Shown in pieces: positions 23,024-30,838 of a DNA stretch of 64,000 nt. Within the stretch, counting starts at the first letter, position 1. Every line of letters begins with the position of its first letter. This DNA is from Ottelia alismoides. Taxonomy: Eukaryota > Streptophyta > Magnoliopsida > Alismatales > Hydrocharitaceae. The notes below the pieces were generated by a model that was not told the DNA's origin, searched no databases, and saw nothing but the letters and a program-made list of their open reading frames with translations. The DNA lies in the NCBI GenBank assembly GCA_037367405.1, contig JAZKJV010003265.1, forward strand, positions 16,503-80,502. Reading direction: 5' to 3'. Made by a program: the position numbers and the translations under genes.

Positions 23024-23917
23024 TCACGTCAGCACGATACCCAGCAGCACCAGCACAATCGCGGTGGCGCGGACCATCTGTACCTTGAGATCCATGAGGT
23101 CATGGCGTCCTTTTCGCCAGCCGTGGTACTGCTGCCAAACGGTCCACGCCAGCCAGGTCAGCATCGCGACCGACAGCGCCGACAGCGCGGTCTGTTGAAC
23201 CTCGCCGGGCGCATAGCGGCTGGTGCTCTCGAACGCCTGCGCGGGCGTTTCGTCGGGCACCAGCTCCGCATAGCTGGCCGGCGTTCCACCGCCGGAGGCG
23301 CCGCTACCGCTAGAGCCGGAGCCCGAACCGGACGAACCGCTTCCGCCCGGCGTCACCAGACTGGCGCGGCCGATGACGCCGGACACGTCATAGCCGCCGA
23401 AGCGATTCATGTAGCTCGCTGCCGTAGTGCCGAGGCCATCGGTGCAGCCGCGCCCCGAATTCAGGCAGCGTTTGAGGCCACCGGCGCCGATCAGGTGGGC
23501 GCCGCCAATCAGCGCTGATTCGGTGACGGTCGCGCCGCCAACGGTCTGCCCCACATAACGATCCAGGCCCCGCGCCTGAATCTGTCGCCAGAGCACCGAC
23601 TGATAGTCGGTGATGGCCTGGGTCTGCGCGGCCGGGTTGTGGAGAAATGCCGAGAGGCTGGTGACGCCGTTCTTGCCGGTCCAGGTGCCGCGCCAGTCGT
23701 TCTTCTTGGTGCCATCCGGCTTGTAGTAGCCGGCATCGATCAAGGCGCCTTCGCCCATCTGATAAAGCCCCGCATAGCCCGCGTAGTTGACGACGGTAGC
23801 TTTGCCATTGGATTCGCGGTGCGCGAGCGCGGCGAGAAATTGATCGTAGTTGCCGCCCGCCAGCGCCAGGCCCACCAGCAGCAACCCCAACCCAACGGAC
23901 CACCGGAATCGGCACAT
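23024..23917 (-). CDS. Lysozyme-like domain fused to a TIGR03758-like conjugation membrane domain (297 aa)
   Basis: ATG 23917 gives a signal peptide. A muramidase-type segment follows, with 'LAHRESNG', 'YAGLYQMGEGALIDAG' and the Gly/Ala active-site region, and here the catalytic Glu is present. A Gly/Ser linker precedes a C-terminal hydrophobic half ('SALSVAMLTWLAWTVWQQYHGW' and 'VRATAIVLVLLGIVL') resembling the short TIGR03758 ICE membrane protein. Such a fusion would tether cell-wall cleavage to the channel. Fusion call is an inference from layout. Confidence 0.62.
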   Translation of the reverse strand: MCRFRWSVGLGLLLVGLALAGGNYDQFLAALAHRESNGKATVVNYAGYAGLYQMGEGALIDAGYYKPDGTKKNDWRGTWTGKNGVTSLSAFLHNPAAQTQAITDYQSVLWRQIQARGLDRYVGQTVGGATVTESALIGGAHLIGAGGLKRCLNSGRGCTDGLGTTAASYMNRFGGYDVSGVIGRASLVTPGGSGSSGSGSGSSGSGASGGGTPASYAELVPDETPAQAFESTSRYAPGEVQQTALSALSVAMLTWLAWTVWQQYHGWRKGRHDLMDLKVQMVRATAIVLVLLGIVLT

Positions 23918-23921
23918 GGCG

Positions 23922-24410
23922 TCAATGCGCTGCCGGGACCAGTTTGCCGCCCGCGAGCCGATAGCCGAGGGTTTTGAGCTGGCTGGGGCAGCAGGCCGGA
24001 TCATTGGCCGCAAAGGTCTTTTGCTTCACCTGGATCAATCCATCGGGTGTGACCTGACTGAAATCGGCTTCGCCCTCCAGTACCAACGCGGCGCGTTCCC
24101 GATAGCCGTTCTTGGCATCGGCACTCAGCACCGTCAGAAGATTCCGCCAATAGGTCGGCCCGGTCAGGAGCCACACGACGACCGTTTCCGACTGACCGTC
24201 CCGGTCAAGATCCGCCTGGCCGCTGCCGTGCAGCTCCACGTCTTCCTCGGGCTCGGCGTCATGAGCCTTGAGATAGCTTTCAACGCTCGGTGCGGCGGGC
24301 GGCGTCGCTTGGGCAGCGGTCAAGACCGCCATGAGGATCAGTGTGATCTGCGCCCAGCAAAGGCTGTGCAACAGGTTTTTCGGTTTAAAGATCGAATTGG
24401 TGTCAGTCAT
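23922..24410 (-). CDS. Secreted hypothetical protein (162 aa)
   Basis: A hydrophobic N-terminal segment ('QITLILMAVLTAAQA') is followed by 'GQADLDRDGQSETVVVWL', an FG-GAP-like Asp-rich turn, then a beta-rich C-terminal region. Five bases separate it from the lysozyme-fusion gene, so they are an operon. Function unknown. Confidence 0.6.
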   Translation of the reverse strand: MTDTNSIFKPKNLLHSLCWAQITLILMAVLTAAQATPPAAPSVESYLKAHDAEPEEDVELHGSGQADLDRDGQSETVVVWLLTGPTYWRNLLTVLSADAKNGYRERAALVLEGEADFSQVTPDGLIQVKQKTFAANDPACCPSQLKTLGYRLAGGKLVPAAH

Positions 24411-24440
24411 AACGCCTCCCATTCTGAACGGTTGTCATTG

Positions 24441-25208
24441 TCAGGCCGCGTCCGGCCAAGCCTTGGCCTCTTGGTTACCGAGCTGGCACCCGCCTTTGTC
24501 TTTGCCGGCGCCGCCCCATTGCTTGAAGAAGAACGGTAGGTCGAGCCTCGTGCATTGATCGCGCAGATCACCGACCCACGCTGGCGCCATGGGCCGGGCA
24601 AGGGGTCCGCTTTCGCCGCCAACCACCACCCAGTCCAGGCGTTCGCCAAACCGACCGACCGGATTTCCCAAATCGATCGGTCCCAGTAACGGTTCGAGGC
24701 TGAGCCAACGTAAGGCTGCGGGAAGCGCCAGCAGCTTCGGCATATCGCGCGCCGCCTCCGCTTGATTGACGACACTGACGCCGAGCCACACATGGCCATA
24801 ACCGCAACCCCAGTCCGGCGGCAGCATGTCGGCCACGTTTCCAACCCGTTTCGTCAGGATCAACCAATCGAGCAGCGGTGTGGCGCGAACCAGTTCCCAC
24901 AAATCCGTCCGCCAGACCGGATCGACCTGGTTATCAAACACATCCGCCAGCGACGCGCAGAACACGCGACGACGCCGGCCGTGTCGCGCGTGAAATTGTG
25001 CGGCGCCCTTCTGCCATCGGAGCGGAAGCTGCCAGGTGGACGCCGAGGTCCGATAGCGTGGCGCATCAACCCCCCAACTCACCTGGAGCACACGGGCGGC
25101 GGTACTCACCGCCGCGTAGCAATGCTCACAGCCCGGCGAGATCCGGGTACAACCGATCCACGGATTGAACGTGCTGTCGGTCCATTGAATGCCGGTTGAT
25201 TCCGCCAT
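24441..25208 (-). CDS. DUF5131 (phage Gp37/Gp68-like) protein
   Basis: 255 aa. Family signature 'IQWTDSTFNPWIGCTRIS' with 'GCEHCYA', then 'VFCASLADVFD', 'WLILTKR' and 'WVVVGGESG'. The Cys-x2-Cys pair resembles a radical-SAM-like metal site. These proteins occur in phages and ICEs and may modify nucleic acid, but the reaction is unproven. It overlaps nothing and starts 15 bp downstream of the HerA-like gene's stop. Confidence 0.8.
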   Translation of the reverse strand: MAESTGIQWTDSTFNPWIGCTRISPGCEHCYAAVSTAARVLQVSWGVDAPRYRTSASTWQLPLRWQKGAAQFHARHGRRRRVFCASLADVFDNQVDPVWRTDLWELVRATPLLDWLILTKRVGNVADMLPPDWGCGYGHVWLGVSVVNQAEAARDMPKLLALPAALRWLSLEPLLGPIDLGNPVGRFGERLDWVVVGGESGPLARPMAPAWVGDLRDQCTRLDLPFFFKQWGGAGKDKGGCQLGNQEAKAWPDAA

Positions 25209-25222
25209 GGATCAGGCCCCCA

Positions 25223-26617
25223 TTAACCGTGCGTCCCGTCGGCGCGTTCACGCTCGGCGAAACGCGAGTGGGTTTCGACGGGCAGCTCGACCTGAGTGAA
25301 CTTGACGCGGGTGTCGCCCGAGGTCTTGATCTGTGCCGCCAGGGTCCGGCGCGGGACGATGTAGCGCAAGGTCTTCATGTCGATCTTGAGCTTTCGGACA
25401 CTACCGTCCCAGTACATCTCATCAATGCCGAGAATCAGCTTGGTGGCGACATTGGAAAGAAAATCTTCCGAGAAATGGGTTGGGGACTGGCTGGCACAGA
25501 TGAGGCCGAGTCCGAACTTCCGGGCCTCCTTGGCGATGGTGTCGCAGGCGTTTTCCGGGTTGTCATTGAAGAACAGATGCGCTTCGTCCAACACCGCGAC
25601 ATCGATCAGATCATCCTGTAAGCCGCGCTGCATGGCGGTTCGGAAGAGATCGTCCAGGCGAAACTGCACGAACAGCTTTTTTTCGTCCTGGGCCAGCGCC
25701 TTCAAGTCGTAGCGGTGGATGGTCGCCTGCGGATCGAACGGCGGCGGCTCGGGTCGGAAGATGCCGACGGCATTGAGGTTATCCAAGCGTTCGCAGAGAC
25801 TCCGCAGCACGTCCTTGGAGTCGTAGCGAATCAAATCCTCCAGCTCGCGGCCGGTTTCAATGCGTTGGATAGCCTGGGCGTAGGCGTCGATCGCCGCTTG
25901 TTTGAGTCGGCCAAGGTCGTCCGAGGGAAGCACCGGGCGCAGCGTAGCCGGTATCGACCCGCGATCCGGCGCCGATCTGGCCTTGTTGCCGGAGCTTGGC
26001 CTGGAGCGCCTTGGCTTTCTTGTGAACGTCCTCCAAGGCCGCGATGGCTTCGGAATCGGCGCCGAGATACAGCCGCTTGAGCTTCCCCGCCGCAAACCGG
26101 GCGGCGTCCTGGACGCTCGGGTGCTTTTTGGGATAACGCCGCGACACGCCGTCATCAAGGGTCCAGCTCGCGGCTTGTCCTCGTAAAAGCCATTGGCGGC
26201 ATAGAGATCGGTCAGCAGTGCGCGCAGCACGGCTTCCTGGCGGGTTCCCAATTGCCGCGAGGTCTGATTGATCGCCGCGATGAACGCTTGAATCCGGCGC
26301 CGGACCCCGCCGGCATGACGATCCGGATTGATCACCAGGGGGTTATAGCCGTAGGGCGTCGCTTCCGAGAATTGCACGGTCGAACTGCCGGGGATCTCGA
26401 TATCGCCATGCACATCAAACACATGGATGCGGAGCTTGGGTCCGCCGGTCTCCATGAAGCCGCGAATCAGCCGCCGGAGCGTATGGGTCTTGCCACAGCC
26501 CGACGCGCCAACCACCAACAGGTGTCCATTGATGGCCGCGTGACTGTCCCAGACCACCGGCACGGACTGGCGTTTGGTGCGTTTCAGGTAGCTGTCGTAG
26601 CCGAGAAGAACCCGCAT
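25223..26617 (-). CDS. HerA-like ATPase of the conjugation region, with an internal frame excursion
   Basis: 464 codons in the frame as read. Walker A 'VVGASGCGKTHTLRRL' is near residue 40, a Walker B 'VAVLDEAHLFF' near 355, and an 'ICASQSPTHFSEDF' segment follows. This is the pattern of FtsK/HerA/TraG-type pumping ATPases. The stretch about residues 150-225 (about 26165 down to about 25950) reads as low-quality Pro/Arg/Ser. Another frame there gives a normal helical sequence, so two compensating one-base indels are likely. Probable role: DNA or protein movement during transfer or maintenance. Confidence 0.68.
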   Translation of the reverse strand: MRVLLGYDSYLKRTKRQSVPVVWDSHAAINGHLLVVGASGCGKTHTLRRLIRGFMETGGPKLRIHVFDVHGDIEIPGSSTVQFSEATPYGYNPLVINPDRHAGGVRRRIQAFIAAINQTSRQLGTRQEAVLRALLTDLYAANGFYEDKPRAGPLMTACRGVIPKSTRASRTPPGLRRGSSSGCISAPIPKPSRPWRTFTRKPRRSRPSSGNKARSAPDRGSIPATLRPVLPSDDLGRLKQAAIDAYAQAIQRIETGRELEDLIRYDSKDVLRSLCERLDNLNAVGIFRPEPPPFDPQATIHRYDLKALAQDEKKLFVQFRLDDLFRTAMQRGLQDDLIDVAVLDEAHLFFNDNPENACDTIAKEARKFGLGLICASQSPTHFSEDFLSNVATKLILGIDEMYWDGSVRKLKIDMKTLRYIVPRRTLAAQIKTSGDTRVKFTQVELPVETHSRFAERERADGTHG

Positions 26618-26618
26618 C

Positions 26619-26948
26619 CTAGCCGCCACGCCGACGAGATGGGCTTTCGGTCTCGCCTAGGGCGCGTTCCAGCGCCGCTTCGAGTTCGATCAGCCGGACA
26701 TTCCGCTCATGAAGTTGCTGGGCGAATTCCCGAACCAGGGAACAGAGTTCATTGACGACGGCATTTTGGCCTTTGAATCGATGATCGAGTGTTTCGATCA
26801 AGTCCAGGACGCGGAGATTATTCGCAATGTTCGCCTCTTCCACGGCGTCCAGTGTGGGGTGCGCCTTAAAAAACTCGCGCAGATGTGCGGCGGAGAAGTC
26901 ATCCAGCACCGTCGGAACGGCGGTGCCGGCCAGGATTCGATGGGGCAT
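26619..26948 (-). CDS. Hypothetical coiled-coil protein (109 aa)
   Basis: Start 26948 has GAGG eight bases upstream; its stop is one base before the ATPase start, so they are coupled. Helical with a C-terminal coiled coil rich in Glu/Leu ('LHERNVRLIELEAALERAL'). No motif. Likely an accessory of the ATPase by position. Confidence 0.58.
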   Translation of the reverse strand: MPHRILAGTAVPTVLDDFSAAHLREFFKAHPTLDAVEEANIANNLRVLDLIETLDHRFKGQNAVVNELCSLVREFAQQLHERNVRLIELEAALERALGETESPSRRRGG

Positions 26949-26991
26949 GGCGACCTCGCGAAGGGGTGACAGAAAAAAAGATCGGCGGGGG

Positions 26992-27261
26992 CTAATGCGC
27001 GCGTTCCGGTTCTCGGGCATTCAGGGCAGCGGTCAGTTCTTGAACTTGATCATGCAACGCCTTGGCGGCGCGGCTTAACTCCTCGGTGAGCTGGCAGACC
27101 CGATGGACATCGGCATCCGCCGGATAGCGGGACCGCACGGCGGCGATCGTTTCCTGGACCGAATAGGTCTTGGGCAGTTCGATGAGGCCGGCGGCGTCGA
27201 GGCGCAGCAGTTCCTCCATCAGCGTCAACACGACCTCATCATCGAGTTCTTTTAGGTCCAT
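26992..27261 (-). CDS. Hypothetical helical protein (89 aa)
   Basis: Short, acidic, helical ('LTEELSRAAKALHDQVQELT'). Upstream gene ends at 27287. No family recognised; included for its operon position and normal composition. Confidence 0.5.
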   Translation of the reverse strand: MDLKELDDEVVLTLMEELLRLDAAGLIELPKTYSVQETIAAVRSRYPADADVHRVCQLTEELSRAAKALHDQVQELTAALNAREPERAH

Positions 27262-27286
27262 GGTTTCGTCCGGTTGGTTTGGGGGG

Positions 27287-28045
27287 TTAGTCGGCGCGGC
27301 CTCGGCTATCGAGTCCGGCCTGGATCAAGGCCAGGACGTGGCCGGGCCGGGCAATGCAGGCAAAGCGCAGCGGCGCCGTCTGAGTGCCGGCCGAGGTGAA
27401 TTCGAGACTACCGTAATTCAAGAGGCGTTCCCAGACCGACTGCACCAGCGTGACCGAGCGGATGTCCTCAAAACGCAGGCCTTGGGTATTCCGCGCCAGG
27501 AGGCCTTGGCGGGTCTCGATGCCGGTGCCGGTCACGCGGTACGCCGAGGAGGCCCATTCGGTCCAGAAAAAGACGCTCATCGACAGCGCCCAGAACGCGC
27601 CGGCCAGGCCCAAGGCCTCGATCAGCCAATCCAGCCATGGGCCTAATTGCACTGGGAGCAGATGCATCACGCCGAGCACCAGACGAATGACCGGCTCGGG
27701 CCAAACCGCGAGGATCAGCGCGAATCCGAAGACCGGCAACCCACGCAGATTGGATCGCAGCACCGCCGGATGAAAGGTTCGGGTTCGAATCGGCGCCGCC
27801 GACGGCGATGTCGCTTGCTCAGGCGGTTCGGTTGACCGGCCACGACGCGAAACGGAAACGCCCACGACCGCCGAAGTCGCATCGGCCGGTGGCTCACGAC
27901 GCACGACAAAGCCGCCGTCGATCCAGCTATCGACCGTATAGGGCCATCCGGTTTCGCCGGTCAGTAACCGACTCATGCGTTGGGCCAGTTCCAAGGTCCG
28001 GAACGGCTGGCCGTCCAGGTTGTGGATGGTGTCACCGAGGCGCAT
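27287..28045 (-). CDS. Membrane protein with bacterial PH (YdbS-like) domain
   Basis: 252 aa. An unusual N-terminal ~75-residue basic region is followed by two transmembrane segments around residues 100-155. Then comes a bPH2 domain: 'YRVTGTGIETRQGLLARNTQ', 'FEDIRSVTLVQSV' and 'PLRFACIARPGHVL'. bPH2 proteins often scaffold secretion or cell-envelope complexes. Function in this element unknown. Confidence 0.7.
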   Translation of the reverse strand: MRLGDTIHNLDGQPFRTLELAQRMSRLLTGETGWPYTVDSWIDGGFVVRREPPADATSAVVGVSVSRRGRSTEPPEQATSPSAAPIRTRTFHPAVLRSNLRGLPVFGFALILAVWPEPVIRLVLGVMHLLPVQLGPWLDWLIEALGLAGAFWALSMSVFFWTEWASSAYRVTGTGIETRQGLLARNTQGLRFEDIRSVTLVQSVWERLLNYGSLEFTSAGTQTAPLRFACIARPGHVLALIQAGLDSRGRAD

Positions 28046-28066
28046 GAGCGAATTCGGTCGGAAGGG

Positions 28067-28474
28067 TTACGCCGCTTCGAGCGCGGCGTCGGGGGGCTCC
28101 GGGGTTTTGCGCGGCCGGTACTGGACCGTCTCAACGCAAATCGGATCGATCCAGAACCGATCGGCGGTCAGTCGCAGTTCCCGGCGTAGCGCCTGGGTGT
28201 CCTCATCGGTCCACTCCTCCTGTCGCAGCGTCCCTTCGGTTTGAATGCGGCTGCCCTTCTGGAGCATTTTGAACGCGAGTTCGGCCTGATGATCCCACAT
28301 CGAAACGGTCAGCCAGAACCCGCCTTTGTCTTCATAGTCACCGTTGCCGTTGTTGACACGGCGGTCGAAGTAAACCCGGAAATCGACGACCTGACGGGAT
28401 TCAAGCCCCACCGTGACGCGGCGTAGATTGGGCGCGGTACCGAGATTGCCGGTACCTTGAAAGGTATTACTCAT
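28067..28474 (-). CDS. ssb: Single-stranded DNA-binding protein of the element
   Basis: 135 aa, an OB-fold SSB: 'GNLGTAPNLRRV', then 'VDFRVYFDRR', 'FWLTVSMWD' and 'LQKGSRIQTEGTLRQEEW'. The C-terminus lacks the classical acidic tip ('EPPDAALEAA'), as in several mobile-element SSBs. It would coat DNA during transfer and replication. Neighbours the replication genes, consistent with PFGI-1 order. Confidence 0.88.
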   Translation of the reverse strand: MSNTFQGTGNLGTAPNLRRVTVGLESRQVVDFRVYFDRRVNNGNGDYEDKGGFWLTVSMWDHQAELAFKMLQKGSRIQTEGTLRQEEWTDEDTQALRRELRLTADRFWIDPICVETVQYRPRKTPEPPDAALEAA

Positions 28475-28562
28475 GTTGGACCTCCAAAGGTGCGGAGGCT
28501 TTATGTACCGCGCCGGCCAAGGTCAGATCCAGCGGAAATGGGCTTTTGGATTTGATCCATTT

Positions 28563-28883
28563 TCAGGGCGCGACGCGCGGGTGCGATGAGTCGGTCAAGA
28601 AGGTTCGCCCGGTCTCGGTGAGAACCAGATTCAGGGGCGTGAGTTGGGCCATGCGTGAATCGGCCTCCACTTGAATCTCGGCCGGTTCGAAACAGTGCTC
28701 AATGAGGCGTCGAGCGGCGACTAGCCCAACCCTCGGAATTTGGCATGGCGTTCCATTGGCGAGTTGCCAGACCAGTTCCAAGGGGGTCATCGGCAGATTG
28801 AAACAGCCGAACTGATCGCCGGACTGGGCCGTACTGACGAGGGTGGGTTGATCGAGCTGAGGGGTATTTTCAAGCGCGGTCAC
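28563..28883 (-). CDS. Hypothetical protein (106 aa)
   Basis: GTG 28883 has a perfect AGGAGGT seven bases upstream. Composition is that of a real protein ('TPLELVWQLANGTPCQIPRV', 'LVLTETGRTFLTDS'). It resembles short ICE proteins near SSB; I do not know the family. Intervening 89 bp hold the SSB leader. Confidence 0.5.
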   Translation of the reverse strand: MTALENTPQLDQPTLVSTAQSGDQFGCFNLPMTPLELVWQLANGTPCQIPRVGLVAARRLIEHCFEPAEIQVEADSRMAQLTPLNLVLTETGRTFLTDSSHPRVAP

Positions 28884-28913
28884 GGTTCGACCTCCTGACA
28901 AGGCGTTTGCGAC

Positions 28914-29597
28914 TTACCCCACGACAACCGCGGCGGAATTGAAGCCACTCGGGGTTCGGGCGCGGGACGTGGCGACAACATCGGCGAGACGCATGACCGG
29001 CAAGCCGAGGGTACGCGCAATCCGGACCTCGATGTTGGCGCCGCGCGACTGTTCCCAGCCCGGCAATACCGTCAGCGCATCACAGGTCACCAAGGCGCGA
29101 ATATCGGTCCGCATACAGGTATGCCAGTCGAGGGTCGGATCGGGATTGAGTTCGGCGGGGTTTACGGCCGTATAGCCTAGCGCCCGAAGCTGGGCTGCCG
29201 CCGCGTGGAAGGCGGCGACATTGAAATCGGGGAGTCCGGTCATCGGCCCCGCGATATAAAGACGTGACTGGTGGGACGCCCAGGTCGGATTGGCGACCCG
29301 CAACAAGACCTCGCTATGACACGGCTCACTGGGTGGACACCAGCAGGCCAGCGACCGTCCGCCCAGCTCGGCACGAATGACATCGATCGTCAGGCCACCC
29401 AGAGCGGGTAGGTCAAGGGCATAACGGAGCACAGCGCCGGCTTGACCCCATTCCTCGACCCGGTAGGGATTGCCGAAACGGGTGCTGCGATCGACCTTCC
29501 GGGCGTTCGCGGGCATTCGCCAGCCGCGTTGGCGCGAGAGGCGGAGCCGCGACGGAACCCCGGCAAATCCGACTTCAGTGAATATCGAGTAGTCCAT
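28914..29597 (-). CDS. DUF4326 + DUF4406 two-domain protein
   Basis: 227 aa. The N-terminal part has the DUF4326 motif 'RSLACWCPPSEPCHSEVL' with Cys and His. The C-terminal half ('LYIAGPMTGLPDFNVAAFH', 'DIRALVTCDALTVLPGWEQS', 'EVRIARTLGLPVM') is the nucleoside 2-deoxyribosyltransferase-like DUF4406 fold. Both domains suggest nucleotide or base chemistry. The start at 29597 lacks a clear Shine-Dalgarno; a longer frame is possible. Confidence 0.78.
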   Translation of the reverse strand: MDYSIFTEVGFAGVPSRLRLSRQRGWRMPANARKVDRSTRFGNPYRVEEWGQAGAVLRYALDLPALGGLTIDVIRAELGGRSLACWCPPSEPCHSEVLLRVANPTWASHQSRLYIAGPMTGLPDFNVAAFHAAAAQLRALGYTAVNPAELNPDPTLDWHTCMRTDIRALVTCDALTVLPGWEQSRGANIEVRIARTLGLPVMRLADVVATSRARTPSGFNSAAVVVG

Positions 29598-29628
29598 CGT
29601 TTGCTTCGGAAAGAAGAAACAACTCCTA

Positions 29629-29885
29629 GAAAAACAGAGGATTGTTAACGCCAACCCTTGCGCCACTGGCCGAGGAAACAATTCATCGAAAAACAGAGGA
29701 TTGTTAACGTCAACCCTTGCGCCACTGGCCGAGGAAACAATTCATCGAAAAACAGAGGATTGTTAACGTCAACCCTTGCGCCACTGGCCGAGGAAACAAT
29801 TCATCGAAAAACAGAGGATTGTTAACGTCAACCCTTGCGCCACTGGCCGAGGAAACAATTCATCGAAAAACAGAGGATTGTTAAC
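29629..29885. repeat. 59-bp tandem repeat array (4.4 copies)
   Basis: Four complete 59-bp units plus 21 bases of a fifth, nearly identical (one C/T difference in unit 1). Each unit contains GTTAAC and an AACAATTC segment. It occupies the intergenic space between the DUF4326 gene and the TIGR03761 gene. It is too regular to be coding. Iteron-like or transfer-origin function is a possibility only. Confidence 0.85.
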
Positions 29886-29908
29886 TATCAACCAGTAATA
29901 TCATTCAT

Positions 29909-30838
29909 CTAATCCCCATCGAGCTTAATCGACCCAGCTTCGGCTGGCTTCGCCTTGGGCTTATGCCGCTTGCGCTTTTTCTTGAGCGTCTGCCCCGGCA
30001 CATAGCCCCGCCAAGCCGAACCTAGCATGGCTTCCACGGTACTGATCGGCGCCGCCTGTTGAGCGTCGTAGATCGCCTGATGGAGCCCGCTCGGGTCATC
30101 CGGGTCAATTTCCGCCGGGCTGGATGAGGCAGCCAGAATCGCCGGCGCCATCGCCGATTTGGGCCGAATTTCGGGAGCTTGTCTGGATCGACGCTGGCCC
30201 GAGGCCACGTCGGCCGGATCTCGCCCATCGCCTCGCGAGCCTGTTGCGCGTTGGGTGCGTTGACCTGCACGTCTCGCCGGTTGACCTCGATGTCCTTGAA
30301 CCCCGTTGACCGAGTTCAGCGCGCCCCGGACGATGCGGACCGCGTCCCGCAGTCGCTTTTGCGACGGTTCCCGGTCGAGCACGCCGAAATGCTCGGCGGT
30401 CAGGAGGGTTCTGACATACACGTCGAAGTCGGCCACCAGAAACACCGCCAGATTGGCCATGGGGGACGCGAATTGAAACGGCACCTCGGTCGGCTGGTGC
30501 GACAGGGCGAGTTCGATACGGACGCCCTGAAGGGCGTCAAGGATCTGGGTCATCTCGCGGGTCTGGTCGCGGAGTGACTGGCGGGCCTGGCTCATGGCGG
30601 CTTCGATCCGCAGCAACCACCAGTCCGCGTAGGGATTGTCGATCTGCGCGGCGGTCCAGATTTTCCGCACCCGGCGCGCAAAACTCCACGGATTGAGGCC
30701 GGATCGGTCCTCGATCAAACGCTTGGCCTGCTTGGTTTGCAGGATGATGGTGGCGGCATTCCGCAGCCGCCCCGGCGAGGCGATGGACGGCCCTGAAAAC
30801 TCACGGTTGTCGCGGGCACGGGTGCTGACGGTGATCAT
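29909..30838 (-). CDS. ICE protein, TIGR03761 (PFL_4669) family, with a short frame excursion
   Basis: 309 codons. The family N-terminal part is clear ('AKRLIEDRSGLNPWSFARRV', 'DNPYADWWLLRIE'), as is the Pro/Lys-rich end. Between about 30303 and 30211 the read frame gives Arg/Gly-rich nonsense, whereas another frame gives a normal 'NAQQAREAMGEIRP'. One extra base near 30301 (CCCC) and one missing near 30210 would explain it. The protein is a replication/maintenance component of these elements. Confidence 0.74.
   Translation of the reverse strand: MITVSTRARDNREFSGPSIASPGRLRNAATIILQTKQAKRLIEDRSGLNPWSFARRVRKIWTAAQIDNPYADWWLLRIEAAMSQARQSLRDQTREMTQILDALQGVRIELALSHQPTEVPFQFASPMANLAVFLVADFDVYVRTLLTAEHFGVLDREPSQKRLRDAVRIVRGALNSVNGVQGHRGQPARRAGQRTQRATGSRGDGRDPADVASGQRRSRQAPEIRPKSAMAPAILAASSSPAEIDPDDPSGLHQAIYDAQQAAPISTVEAMLGSAWRGYVPGQTLKKKRKRHKPKAKPAEAGSIKLDGD

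Noticed and set aside
29629..29885. CRISPR array
   Set aside because: The 59-bp units are contiguous without unique spacers, so this is a tandem repeat.
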